Shown: piece by piece, positions 7,526 to 15,677 of the stretch
Layout of the letters: every line of letters begins with the position of its first letter
Numbering within the stretch: position 1 is the stretch's first letter
Source: Alphaproteobacteria bacterium
GTDB taxonomy: Bacteria > Pseudomonadota > Alphaproteobacteria > RF32 > CAG-239
Length of the DNA stretch: 21,995 bases
NCBI GenBank assembly: GCA_020025875.1
Contig: JAHHRI010000020.1
Location: forward strand, 1 to 21,995
Reading direction: 5' to 3'
The notes under the pieces: generated by a model
What the model saw: the letters and a program-made list of their open reading frames with translations, nothing else
Database searches by the model: none
Told to the model about the DNA's origin: nothing
Translations under genes and position numbers: made by a program

Positions 7526-8983
7526 CTAGGCGGTCTGGTTGTTTAGTTCAATCGGCAGATAGATGGTAAAAGCATTGCCACCGACGGTATCCGATTCTAT
7601 CTGCAGATTGCCGCGGTGGCGGATAAGAATATGTTTGGCAATGGCCAATCCCAATCCGGACCCTTTGATATTTTTGTTTTTGTGCGACTGCATACGGTAA
7701 AAGCGTTCGGTCAGTCGGGTGATATATTCACCAGAAATTTTTTCGCCGAAGTTGTGCACCGTCACCGCCACCGCTTTGCCGCTTGCCACTTCGTAGCTTT
7801 GCGAAGGCGGCACAGACTCCGCGACAACCGCCGAAATGGTAACGTTGCTGTTTTCGTTGCCATATTTTACGGCATTGTCGCAAAGGTTTTGCAGCAACTG
7901 ACGGATTTGTCCGTAATCGGCGGTAATTGTCGGTAGATCTTGTTCAATTTTCAGGGCAAACTTGATGTTTCTGGCTTTTGCTTTCAGCATTAGGGCGTTG
8001 CAGACGTCTTCCACTATCGGGGCAATGCTGATTTTTTCTTCCGGTGTCTGATCCTGCGTCATCTCAATTTTTGAAAGCGACAACAGATTTTCAATCAGAA
8101 GCGCCATATAGCTGGCTTGCTCGCCCATTATTTTCAAAAAGGCGTTTCTTGCGTTTTCATCATCTTTGGCGGTGGTCTGCAATGTTTCGATAAATCCCGA
8201 TATGACCGACAACGGCGTTCTTAATTCGTGGCTGGCGTTGGCCACAAAATCGGACTGCATTTTTTCGATTTTTGTCGCTTTGGCGAAGTCGTAAAGAGAA
8301 ATGACGGCCACCGCCCGCCCTTTGGAAATCCAAGGCAGTTGCTTGATGTGGGCATAAAGTTTTTGAGTGTTGTTTTTATCTTCGCCGACATTGCGGTTAA
8401 CATAAAAAATCAGGTTTTCCGATTCGCTTTCTTTGGTTAAAACCCGCGCAACCGCATTGACAAAGTTGTTTGAGGAAAATATTTCTTCGACTTTGCGGTC
8501 GGTAATGTTATCACCGAGCAGTTTTTTGGCGGATATATTGGCTCCGAGAATGTTTCCGTTGCGGTCAATCATCAAAATCGGATCGGGCAGAGTGTCGAGC
8601 ACCGCGGTGTCGGAAATGGTTTGCGCTTCGAGTTTTTCTGCCTTTTCGGTCCAAAAGCGGTGCATTTCGTTGACGGCGTTCACAATCTCTCTGGTGTCGT
8701 TTTCCGTCAGGTCAAACTTTTCTCCCGTATAATTTTCTTCTTTTGCCAAATGAAAAATATATTTGCGGATTTGCTGCAACTCAAACGTGATCGGAAACAA
8801 CCATACGATATTAAACAAAATGATCGAGGCATAGGCGATAACGGCAATGCTTGCCGGCAGCAGTTTTAAAGCCACCAGTATAATGAACACCAATGCCGAA
8901 GGCAATGACAATGCCAAAATTCGGTTGGCAAAATTAGTATCTTTCTCAATTTCGAACAGTTTGCTTCGGCGTTTGTAAAACAT
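7526..8983 (-). CDS. phoR: PhoR-like membrane sensor histidine kinase
   Basis: This 485-aa two-component kinase would sense an envelope or phosphate-type signal and phosphorylate a response regulator. It has two N-terminal membrane helices (about 22-42 and 46-66), a linker, a PAS domain (about 122-235), the HisKA phospho-acceptor in ASHELRTPLSV (H252), then the ATPase N box (QNLCDNAVKYGN, 365-376), RLTERFYR (423-430) and the G2 box GSGLGLA (441-447). The segment ISGFIETLQ after the H box and RLTERFYR resemble alphaproteobacterial PhoR. The G1 box reads NFGEK (411-415) in place of DxGxG. Start: ATG at 8983 has GAGGG about 9 bases upstream. No response regulator or pst gene is in the window, so the partner is elsewhere and the PhoR name is inferred from sequence style. 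Confidence 0.85.
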   Translation of the reverse strand: MFYKRRSKLFEIEKDTNFANRILALSLPSALVFIILVALKLLPASIAVIAYASIILFNIVWLFPITFELQQIRKYIFHLAKEENYTGEKFDLTENDTREIVNAVNEMHRFWTEKAEKLEAQTISDTAVLDTLPDPILMIDRNGNILGANISAKKLLGDNITDRKVEEIFSSNNFVNAVARVLTKESESENLIFYVNRNVGEDKNNTQKLYAHIKQLPWISKGRAVAVISLYDFAKATKIEKMQSDFVANASHELRTPLSVISGFIETLQTTAKDDENARNAFLKIMGEQASYMALLIENLLSLSKIEMTQDQTPEEKISIAPIVEDVCNALMLKAKARNIKFALKIEQDLPTITADYGQIRQLLQNLCDNAVKYGNENSNVTISAVVAESVPPSQSYEVASGKAVAVTVHNFGEKISGEYITRLTERFYRMQSHKNKNIKGSGLGLAIAKHILIRHRGNLQIESDTVGGNAFTIYLPIELNNQTA

Positions 8984-9015
8984 GGTTATAACCCTCGCAT
9001 TGCGTTAAAAAAAGA

Positions 9016-9043
9016 TAGACTATTGATGATAATATATTATAAT
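9016..9043 (+). promoter_or_regulatory. Candidate sigma-70 promoter of mutS
   Basis: A perfect TATAAT at 9038-9043 with TAGACT (4 of 6 matches to TTGACA) at 9016-9021, spacing 16, lies in the 106-base divergent region between the kinase and mutS. The region is AT-rich and would also have to hold the kinase promoter. Confidence 0.45.
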
Positions 9044-9089
9044 GCAATACGTTTAAATTTATTAAAGATCGGACAGGGAAATCAAGGTC

Positions 9090-11780
9090 ATGACGGAAAC
9101 CAAGGCGTCTGCGCTGACGCCCATGATGACGCAATATTTAGAAACCAAAAAAGCCTATCCGGACTATCTGTTGTTCTACAGGATGGGCGATTTTTATGAA
9201 ATGTTTTTTGATGACGCGGTGGCGGCTTCAAAAGCATTGGACATTGCCTTAACCAAACGCGGCAAGCTTGCGGGGGAAGATATTCCGATGTGCGGCGTGC
9301 CGTTTCATGCCTACGAAACTTACTTATCCCGACTGATAAAGCATGGTTTTAAAGTGGCCATCTGCGAACAGATGGAAGATCCGAAAGAAGCCAAAAAACG
9401 CGGAGCCAAATCGGTTGTCAAACGAGATGTTGTCAGGCTGGTGACGGCAGGAACTCTAACCGAAGACAATTTGCTAGATTCCCGCCGCAATAATTTTCTG
9501 TTGAGTTTGGTCAAAAACGGCGACACGCTGGGTGTTTCGTGGCTGGATCTTTCCACCGGCGATTTTTTTCTGGAAGAAATTGAGCTGAAAAACAAGCCGG
9601 AAGCTGCCGTTGTCAGCGGTTTGCTTTCCCGCCTGAACCCTGTGGAAATACTTGTCTCCGACCGTTACCTGCAAGTGCCGAAGCTGTTTGAGGTGTTTAA
9701 TGAACACCGCAAAAAACTCTCCGTGTTGCCGGAAGCGCGGTTTAATTTTGAAAATGCGCGCCGCCACCTTTTGAAATTGTTTCAGGTGGAAACGCTGGAT
9801 GCCTACGGCAACTTTTCTCGCGCGGAAATTGTTGCCGCCGGAGTGCTGATGAATTATGTCGAAACCACTCAAAAAGGGCAAATGCCCCGAGTGGAAAAAC
9901 CGGTAAAAATCTATGAGCGGCAGGTGATGGAGATTGACGGTGCAACTCGCCGCAGTCTGGAGCTGTTGGAGTCTTCTTCCGGAGAGCGCGGCAGCTCGCT
10001 GCTTTCCGTGCTCGACCGCACCGTAACCGGTGCCGGCGCGCGGCTGCTGGCCAGTCGAATTGCCAGCCCGTTGGTCGAAGCCAAAGAGATTGACGAACGC
10101 CTCAATGTCGTGGCATTTTTTCTCAGTGAAGAATTTATCCGTGAGGATGTGCGCCGCCTGCTGAAGCTTTGCCCCGACATGGAGCGCGCCGTCTCCCGAT
10201 TGAGCCTTGACCGTGGCGGCCCCAGAGATTTGGCAGCAATCAAAACCACGCTGGCAGCCGTGCCACAGCTGAAAAATGTGCTTTCCGGCGCGTTTTCGCA
10301 AAATATGGTTTCTGCGCTGCCGGAAGCCGTGACACGAATTGTCGACAAATTGGGGCATCACGAAAATTTGGTTGATGAACTGGAACGCGCACTGGCTGAC
10401 GAATTGCCTCTTTTGGCCAGAGACGGCGGTTTTATCCGAGAGGGCTACTATCCGCCGCTTGACGAAATTCGTCGTGTCAGAAACAACAGCCAGCAGATTA
10501 TTTTGCAGTTGCAGGAAAAATATGCCGCGGCGACAGACATTGCCAATCTGAAAATCAAATACAACAATCTGATCGGCTATTTTGTCGAGGTGCCGGTCAG
10601 GTTTGCGACACGGATGATGGAAAATAAAGACTTTATTCACCGTCAATCGGTGTTGAGCGCCGTACGTTTCACAACTGTTGAACTTACTGAAATCGAAAAC
10701 GAAATTCGCGGCGCGGGAGAAAAACTGCTGGCTACCGAACAGGAACTGTTTAACCGGCTGGTGAGCGAAATCAGAATTTGCGCCGATGATATTTCCCGCA
10801 CGGCCAAAGCAATGGCGGAATTAGATGTCGGTGCCGCGCTGGCAGATTTGGCGGCGGAAAAAAATTATTGCCGTCCCGAAATTGACAATTCTTTTTGTTT
10901 TGAAATTGAAGACGGACGCCATCCCGTGGTAGAAGCTTCGCTGGCCCGTGATCATGACGGCGCCTTTGTCGGCAACAACTGCGCATTGGGGGGAGAACAC
11001 AGCAATATTTGGCTGATTACCGGTCCGAATATGGCAGGTAAATCAACATTTTTGCGTCAAAATGCCATTATGGCGGTGATGGCGCAAATCGGTTCTTATG
11101 TTCCCGCAAAAAGGGCGCGCATCGGCGTGGTCAACAAGCTATTTTCGCGCGTCGGTGCTTCCGATGATTTGGCAAAAGGTCGTTCAACTTTCATGGTCGA
11201 AATGGTGGAAACGGCAAGCATTTTAAATCGTGCCGATGAACGTTCTTTGGTCATTTTAGATGAGATCGGGCGAGGCACGGCAACCTTTGACGGCTTGTCG
11301 ATTGCTTGGGCGGTGGTGGAACATCTGCACGAAGTAAACGGCTGCAGAGCCTTGTTTGCAACCCACTATCATGAGCTGACTTCTTTGGTAAACAAATTGC
11401 CTAAAATGTCGCTTCATTGTATGAAAATCAAAGAATTTAACGACGAAGTGATCTTTCTGCACGAAGTGATTGACGGTGCCGCCGATCGTTCGTACGGCAT
11501 TCATGTTGCCAAGCTGGCGGGCTTGCCATCGGTGGTTATTAAACGTGCGGAGCAGGTTTTGTATTCGCTTGAAAACGACAAAAACAATACCGATATGAAG
11601 GAGTTGTCCGACGATTTGCCGTTGTTTGCAAGCTTGAAAGAAAAAGAAGAAAAGCACAAGCCGTCGCCGGCGGAAGACGCTTTGAAGTCACTCAATCCCG
11701 ACAATTTAACACCGCGCGAAGCCTTGGAAGAACTGTATCGCCTTAAAGCTCTATCGGAGGAAAATAATGCCGATTGTTGA
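9090..11780 (+). CDS. mutS: DNA mismatch repair protein MutS
   Basis: This 896-aa MutS recognises base mismatches and small loops and recruits MutL in an ATP-dependent way. The mismatch-binding FYE wedge is at 35-37 in YRMGDFYEMFF, the core/lever and clamp domains follow, and the ATPase has Walker A GPNMAGKST (645-653), Walker B DEIGRGTATFDG (from 724) and ATHYHEL. The C-terminal tail (840-896) contains the expected dimerisation-type helices. The length is normal for MutS1. One position in the Walker B region is Ala where Ser is most common (RGTATFDG), which is a conservative change. Start ATG at 9090 has AGGGA 10 bases upstream. A small ORF with its own strong Shine-Dalgarno overlaps the 3' end. 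Confidence 0.97.
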   Translation: MTETKASALTPMMTQYLETKKAYPDYLLFYRMGDFYEMFFDDAVAASKALDIALTKRGKLAGEDIPMCGVPFHAYETYLSRLIKHGFKVAICEQMEDPKEAKKRGAKSVVKRDVVRLVTAGTLTEDNLLDSRRNNFLLSLVKNGDTLGVSWLDLSTGDFFLEEIELKNKPEAAVVSGLLSRLNPVEILVSDRYLQVPKLFEVFNEHRKKLSVLPEARFNFENARRHLLKLFQVETLDAYGNFSRAEIVAAGVLMNYVETTQKGQMPRVEKPVKIYERQVMEIDGATRRSLELLESSSGERGSSLLSVLDRTVTGAGARLLASRIASPLVEAKEIDERLNVVAFFLSEEFIREDVRRLLKLCPDMERAVSRLSLDRGGPRDLAAIKTTLAAVPQLKNVLSGAFSQNMVSALPEAVTRIVDKLGHHENLVDELERALADELPLLARDGGFIREGYYPPLDEIRRVRNNSQQIILQLQEKYAAATDIANLKIKYNNLIGYFVEVPVRFATRMMENKDFIHRQSVLSAVRFTTVELTEIENEIRGAGEKLLATEQELFNRLVSEIRICADDISRTAKAMAELDVGAALADLAAEKNYCRPEIDNSFCFEIEDGRHPVVEASLARDHDGAFVGNNCALGGEHSNIWLITGPNMAGKSTFLRQNAIMAVMAQIGSYVPAKRARIGVVNKLFSRVGASDDLAKGRSTFMVEMVETASILNRADERSLVILDEIGRGTATFDGLSIAWAVVEHLHEVNGCRALFATHYHELTSLVNKLPKMSLHCMKIKEFNDEVIFLHEVIDGAADRSYGIHVAKLAGLPSVVIKRAEQVLYSLENDKNNTDMKELSDDLPLFASLKEKEEKHKPSPAEDALKSLNPDNLTPREALEELYRLKALSEENNADC

Positions 11781-11874
11781 GGACGTTGCCCCGAATGTCA
11801 AAGCCCTGTGGAAAGAGATAACGGCAGCCACGGTTATCTATCCGAAGGTCGCAAAAGAAATGATAAAATTTTAG
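11767..11874 (+). CDS. Possible 35-aa small protein overlapping the mutS end
   Basis: A 35-codon ORF (MPIVEDVAPNVKALWKEIT..., ending KEMIKF) starts with ATG inside the last codons of mutS in another frame. It is preceded by CGGAGG at 11754-11759, 7 bases upstream, which is the best Shine-Dalgarno in this stretch and cannot serve mutS. The peptide looks like an amphipathic helix with no membrane segment. The ORF ends 22 bases before the cyclophilin start. It could be a translationally coupled small protein, or the 5' remnant of a decayed gene. I recognise no family. Confidence 0.45.
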   Translation: MPIVEDVAPNVKALWKEITAATVIYPKVAKEMIKF

Positions 11875-11896
11875 TTATAAACAAAGGAGAAGAAAT

Positions 11897-12466
11897 ATGT
11901 TCAAATCAATGATAGCGGCAGCAGTTGCCGTCGTATTGGGAGTTGGCTCGGCTCAGGCGGCAGAAGCTCAAAAACCCTATGCCAATGTGAAAGATCCGGA
12001 AAACACGCTGTTGCTCAAGCTCAAAGACGGTGATGTTTTGATTCAAATGTTTCCCGAAGATGCGCCCAACCACGTTGCGCGGATTAAAGAGTTGGTTCGT
12101 CAGGGATTTTACAACGGTTTGAAATTTCACCGTGTTATTGACGGCTTTATGGCTCAAACGGGCGATCCGCTCGGCAACGGGACCGGCGGCAGCGGTAAAA
12201 ATTTGAAAGCAGAGTTTAATAATCGTCATCACAAGCGCGGTGCCGTTTCTATGGCTCGTGCCGCCGATCCTCATTCCGCCGACAGCCAGTTTTTTATCTG
12301 CTTTGACGATTCCGGTTTCTTAGATCGTCAATACACGGTTTGGGGACCGGTCATTTCCGGTATGCAGTCCGTGGATAAAATCAAACGCGGCACCGGCCCG
12401 AACGGCATGGTCTATGGCCCCGATAAAATTATTTCCATGAGCGTGGTTGCCGATTTGCAAAAATAA
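11897..12466 (+). CDS. Periplasmic peptidyl-prolyl cis-trans isomerase (cyclophilin type)
   Basis: This 189-aa cyclophilin accelerates Xaa-Pro isomerisation in exported proteins. A signal peptide occupies residues 1-21 (Lys near the start, hydrophobic core AAAVAVVLGVG, cleavage likely after SAQA), so it acts in the periplasm. Catalytic features are in place: FHRVIDGFMAQTGD (77-90, catalytic Arg79), GAVSMARA (115-122), SQFFICF (130-136) and FLDRQYTVWG (141-150, with the Trp associated with cyclosporin binding). The size fits the PpiA/PpiB group. Start ATG at 11897 follows AAAGGAGAAG with good spacing. It is followed by a strong terminator and lies 22 bases after the small ORF behind mutS. Confidence 0.93.
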   Translation: MFKSMIAAAVAVVLGVGSAQAAEAQKPYANVKDPENTLLLKLKDGDVLIQMFPEDAPNHVARIKELVRQGFYNGLKFHRVIDGFMAQTGDPLGNGTGGSGKNLKAEFNNRHHKRGAVSMARAADPHSADSQFFICFDDSGFLDRQYTVWGPVISGMQSVDKIKRGTGPNGMVYGPDKIISMSVVADLQK

Positions 12467-12498
12467 AAAATAAATCGGTACGATTCTTAAAAAAAGTC

Positions 12499-12540
12499 AA
12501 AAAAGCGGTTTTAAATACATTTTTTAAAACCGCTTTTTTA
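12499..12540. terminator. Strong intrinsic terminator after the cyclophilin gene
   Basis: A 17-bp perfect stem (arms 12499-12515 and 12523-12539, core AGCGGTTTTA / TAAAACCGCT) with a 7-base loop ends in a T run. The A run on the left makes it potentially bidirectional. Confidence 0.9.
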
Positions 12541-12643
12541 AATAAGTGCCTCGTTTTGAGATTAAAACAATAAAAATCAAAGGGATATGCTGCGGTATTT
12601 GGGTACCTACGATTAAAATGTTGAAAAACGTTGTTTTTTTTGG

Positions 12644-12671
12644 TTGACAAGAACAAAACTTAGGCTATATT
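12644..12671 (+). promoter_or_regulatory. Promoter of rplM-rpsI
   Basis: A perfect TTGACA (12644-12649), 16-base spacer and TATATT (12666-12671) lie 42 bases before the rplM start. The same TTGACA-16-TATATT layout occurs upstream of rpmG (21703-21730, minus). Confidence 0.8.
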
Positions 12672-12713
12672 TGCAAACGAATTGAATAACCATATTTAAC
12701 AAAGAGAGAAAAT

Positions 12714-13181
12714 ATGAACACTTACGCAACTAAGCCATCGGACATCGAGAGAAAATGGTATGTCGTTGATGCCAGCGGTGTCGTATTGGGCAGACTTTCC
12801 GCCGAAATCGCCAAAATTTTGCGCGGTAAGCACAAGCCGAATTTCGTCCCCAATCTGGACTGCGGCGATTATGTAATCGTCATCAATGCCGACAAAGTTA
12901 AACTCACCGGCAAAAAGCTGACGGACAAGGTTTACTACCGTCATACCGGTTGGGTCGGCGGCATTAAAGAAACCACTCCTGCCAAAATCTTAGCTGGAAA
13001 ATTCCCCGGACGTGTTATCGAAAAAGCTGTTGAAAGAATGATCTCGCGCAATCCTCTGGGACGTCAGCAGATGACCAAACTGAGAGTATATGCGGGCACC
13101 GAACATCCGCATACAGCCCAGAACCCGATTGTTCTGGACATTGCTTCCAAGAATCCGAAAAACAAAAGGAGTCCGTTATAA
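12714..13181 (+). CDS. rplM: Large ribosomal subunit protein L13
   Basis: This 155-aa protein is uL13, an early-assembly protein of the 50S subunit that binds 23S rRNA. Typical sequence includes RKWYVVDASGVVLGRLS near residues 13-27, LRGKHKP (36-42), NADKVKLTGKK, YYRHTGWVGG, and MISRNPLGRQQMTKLRVYAG. The length is normal (142-157 aa). ATG at 12714 follows AAGAGAGAA. The stop overlaps the rpsI start by one base (TAATG), the usual rplM-rpsI coupling, and the pair is driven by the promoter at 12644. Confidence 0.98.
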   Translation: MNTYATKPSDIERKWYVVDASGVVLGRLSAEIAKILRGKHKPNFVPNLDCGDYVIVINADKVKLTGKKLTDKVYYRHTGWVGGIKETTPAKILAGKFPGRVIEKAVERMISRNPLGRQQMTKLRVYAGTEHPHTAQNPIVLDIASKNPKNKRSPL

Positions 13182-13651
13182 TGGCTAAGTTAGAATCCTT
13201 AAAAGATATCAAAGCATCTGCTGCGGAAACCGTTGCAGAAGTACGCAAGCCGAAGCGCGACAAATTCGGACGTTCCTATGCTACCGGTAAAAGAAAAGAC
13301 GCGGTTGCCCGTGTATGGGTAAAACCGGGAAAAGGTAACATCACCGTCAACAGCAAAACTCTTGACGAATATTTTGCCCGTCCGGTTTTGAAAATGATCA
13401 TTAACCAGCCGTTTGAGGTTGCCAACCGAGTCAATGAATTTGACGTTGTTTGCACGGTCAGCGGCGGCGGTTTGTCGGGTCAGGCAGGCGCTATCAAACA
13501 CGGAATTTCCAAGGCTTTGAACGATTATGAGCCCGAATTGCGTTCGGTTCTGAAAGCTGCCGGCTTCCTCACACGCGACGACAGAACGGTTGAACGTAAA
13601 AAATACGGTAAAGCCAAGGCTCGCCGTTCCTACCAATTCTCCAAGCGTTAA
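13181..13651 (+). CDS. rpsI: Small ribosomal subunit protein S9
   Basis: This 156-aa protein is uS9 of the 30S subunit; its C-terminal tail reaches the P-site tRNA. The core begins at about residue 32 (ATGKRKDAVARVWVKPG), with the GGGLSGQAGAIKHGISKAL signature and the basic tail ending in KARRSYQFSKR. An N-terminal extension of about 30 residues, charged and helix-forming, is typical of alphaproteobacterial S9. AGGAG lies upstream of the ATG inside rplM. A terminator follows 30 bases after the stop. Confidence 0.98.
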   Translation: MAKLESLKDIKASAAETVAEVRKPKRDKFGRSYATGKRKDAVARVWVKPGKGNITVNSKTLDEYFARPVLKMIINQPFEVANRVNEFDVVCTVSGGGLSGQAGAIKHGISKALNDYEPELRSVLKAAGFLTRDDRTVERKKYGKAKARRSYQFSKR

Positions 13652-13680
13652 TTGGTCGAAAAAGAAAATATTTTATTTTC

Positions 13681-13712
13681 AATGGGTTGTGTTTTTTCAC
13701 AACCCATTTTTC
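13681..13712 (+). terminator. Terminator of rplM-rpsI
   Basis: An 11-bp perfect stem (AATGGGTTGTG at 13681-13691, CACAACCCATT at 13698-13708) with a T6 loop is followed by a short T run. Confidence 0.88.
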
Positions 13713-13714
13713 AT

Positions 13715-13846
13715 ATCCGCATAATCTTTACATATCCTTTGATTGCCGATTTACTGAGGAACCAAATAGAGCCGCGTTGAGATTTGAGCCCGCGGGAACT
13801 CACCCTTGTTGATGCCCAATCTTGATTGCTTTTGCAACAAACAAAA
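13715..13846. other. Gene-free spacer, possible small RNA
   Basis: No ORF or tRNA is seen in these 132 bases. The stretch 13755-13812 is more GC-rich than its surroundings and contains the palindrome CCCGCGGG and a TGAG/CTCA closing pair. A possible plus-strand promoter (TTCACA 13696-13701, 18 bases, CATAAT 13720-13725) lies just before it. I tried 6S RNA but could not draw its long hairpin. The spacer may be nothing more than an intergenic region. Confidence 0.25.
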
Positions 13847-13862
13847 CCCCGCCAGAGCGGGG
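13847..13862 (-). terminator. Terminator of the HNH-like gene
   Basis: A 6-bp all-GC stem (CCCCGC/GCGGGG) with a 4-base loop is followed on the minus strand by TTTTGTTTG, 33 bases after the stop of the gene at 13895. Confidence 0.78.
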
Positions 13863-13894
13863 AGTTGTGTTAATTATTTTTAGGTTTTGTTATC

Positions 13895-15511
13895 TTAGTG
13901 GCGATTCTGCCTTTCGGTATAATAACGCGCATATTTTTGTGCTGCGCTGATATGCTCTGCCGAAGTGTTCAGATTTTCGCGGATATTGCCAATTTCCTTC
14001 GGTTCGGTAAATTTCATATTAAAGGAAATGTCTTTGCTGCTGTCTTTTTCACCGATTTTGACATATTTCTTGATGCCTTCACGCAGTTGTTGCGGCAGCT
14101 GGTGCATAAGATTGCGAATGGCCTGACAATTTAATCTGGCGGCAAACATCATGGTGTCCTGATTTTTACGAAAGTCCATTTTGCCCTTTGCTTCCAGCGA
14201 TTGGTGCATTTCCTGCCCGATAACATAGACCATGTTGCTGCGATTGTTGACCAAATGGCTGCATTTCTCTTTTTTCAGATCACTGCAAGAAGGCAAAATT
14301 TGATCATAGACATCATAAACTGCCCCGACCGGAAATTTGTGGTGGATGGAAATGATCTGCATCTCCGCGGTTTCATCCCGCATTTCTTTGTTCATTTGGT
14401 GCTCTTTGGCTTTGCTTGCAAATTGCTGCTTATAGTCCGGATCTTGAAAGGCCAGAGCGGCAATGTTGTTTTGTCCCGCAACCAAGCCGCGGATATAAGT
14501 ATTGTCAACGGTGCTCATGTAGGAACCATAGTTGATGACATTGTTGTGGTTGTAATCATATTCATATTTTTGCGACAACAGACCGGCTGCGGTTTTGCAA
14601 TATAGCTCCATGCATTTTTCTTTGTAAGCGGCTTTTCTTTTTGCTTCGGCAGTCGGCAACGCGGCTTCTTCGGGAGAAATGCCCAAAGCCTGATCAATTT
14701 CGGCATTGGCGTTTTCTTTACCGACGGAATTTTCAATAATTTCCCGAAAAGCGGTGTAGGTTCCGCCGATGGTGTTGCCGTTAATGGCGTTTTTCCCTTC
14801 CGTCAACATTGTGCCGAAGAGTTTTAAAAAGTCGGGTTTGGTTGCTCGTTTAAAGACATCCCTTAAGTCATCGCGAAACTTCTTTTGTTCATTGCGGATT
14901 TTAAAATCAAAAGATGCTGTTTTGTTTTTGTCAAAAGTATATTCTTCGATATCTTCGCGAAGGAGCTCAACAGAGGTGTTTTTATTTTTTTGCTCGTTGT
15001 AGATTTCATAATCGGCGGCCAGCCTTTTTTTCAAAAAGTTGAGCTTGCCGTTTAATTCTTTGTGCAGCTTGCCCGCGCTTTCTTCGTCAAGCTCTCCCGA
15101 ACAGGCGGCAACGGAAAGCGCATCGGCATTCTTAATGCCGGCTTCGTGCATAATTGTGGCGAGAATTTCCGCGCCGCTCATTTCGTGTTCTTCAGCAACT
15201 CCGCTGGTCAGCCCGACATAGCCGAGTTGCTTATAGGCGTTGATTGCGCGGTTGCGATAAATGCGTTCTTTGAGATGCTCAACATTTTCAATTTCGTCCA
15301 GACCATGCTCGGCAACAATATCTAAAGCTCTTTCGTCCTCAAAAGCTTTGGCATTGAGAGTGCTGATTTTTTTGTACAATTCTTCCATATCTGTATTGCT
15401 GATGTTTTGGGCATCGGTTTTGCAGATTTCGATTAGTGCAAAAGTTGCCAAAATGCGGGTTTCTAAAGCTATTTTATTGTTTGTTTTCTTTTTGCCGGGT
15501 TTTGCAGCCAT
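13895..15511 (-). CDS. Large hypothetical protein with an HNH-nuclease-like motif
   Basis: This 538-aa, lysine- and glutamate-rich protein has no signal peptide or membrane segment. Most of it (residues 15-300) looks helical and charged, with a basic N-terminus (AAKPGKKKTNNK). Near the C-terminus it reads ISIHHKFPVG (His390-His391), then LVNNRSNMVYV (Asn422/423, Asn426) and EMHQSLE (His436). This is the HH...N...H order of HNH/GHH-type metal-dependent nucleases, which suggests a nuclease or toxin/effector domain; the identification rests on motif spacing alone. The start at 15511 is preferred because GGAG lies 6 bases upstream; an in-frame ATG at 15523 has none. A promoter (15539-15567) and terminator make it monocistronic. 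No immunity-like or secretion partner is adjacent. Other readings: a lineage-specific host-interaction protein. Confidence 0.8.
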   Translation of the reverse strand: MAAKPGKKKTNNKIALETRILATFALIEICKTDAQNISNTDMEELYKKISTLNAKAFEDERALDIVAEHGLDEIENVEHLKERIYRNRAINAYKQLGYVGLTSGVAEEHEMSGAEILATIMHEAGIKNADALSVAACSGELDEESAGKLHKELNGKLNFLKKRLAADYEIYNEQKNKNTSVELLREDIEEYTFDKNKTASFDFKIRNEQKKFRDDLRDVFKRATKPDFLKLFGTMLTEGKNAINGNTIGGTYTAFREIIENSVGKENANAEIDQALGISPEEAALPTAEAKRKAAYKEKCMELYCKTAAGLLSQKYEYDYNHNNVINYGSYMSTVDNTYIRGLVAGQNNIAALAFQDPDYKQQFASKAKEHQMNKEMRDETAEMQIISIHHKFPVGAVYDVYDQILPSCSDLKKEKCSHLVNNRSNMVYVIGQEMHQSLEAKGKMDFRKNQDTMMFAARLNCQAIRNLMHQLPQQLREGIKKYVKIGEKDSSKDISFNMKFTEPKEIGNIRENLNTSAEHISAAQKYARYYTERQNRH

Positions 15512-15538
15512 GACATTCTCCATTGGTTAATGGAATTT

Positions 15539-15567
15539 AGGATACAATAATGTCATTTTTATGTCAA
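15539..15567 (-). promoter_or_regulatory. Promoter of the HNH-like gene
   Basis: On the minus strand, TTGACA (15562-15567), a 17-base spacer and TATCCT (15539-15544, 4 of 6) lie 28 bases before the preferred ATG. Confidence 0.6.
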
Positions 15568-15600
15568 TAAAATGTACAAAAAATATCTTTTGAAAGTAAG

Positions 15601-15629
15601 TTGACTTTTTGTCTGTTTTTGCTTATACT
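15601..15629 (+). promoter_or_regulatory. Promoter of the 121-aa gene
   Basis: TTGACT (15601-15606), exactly 17 bases, and TATACT (15624-15629). The T-rich spacer contains TCTGTTTTT. The promoter rules out the upstream in-frame TTG at 15609 as start. Confidence 0.72.
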
Positions 15630-15677
15630 TATTGCGAAAAAATAAAAATATGTTCTATAATTTTAAAAATTATTTAT

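Noticed and set aside
9474..10646. Long minus-strand open frame opposite mutS
   Set aside because: Composition typical of an antisense shadow; the mutS frame is certain by motifs.
13715..13846. 6S RNA
   Set aside because: The long rod-like hairpin with a central bubble cannot be drawn; only short local pairings exist.
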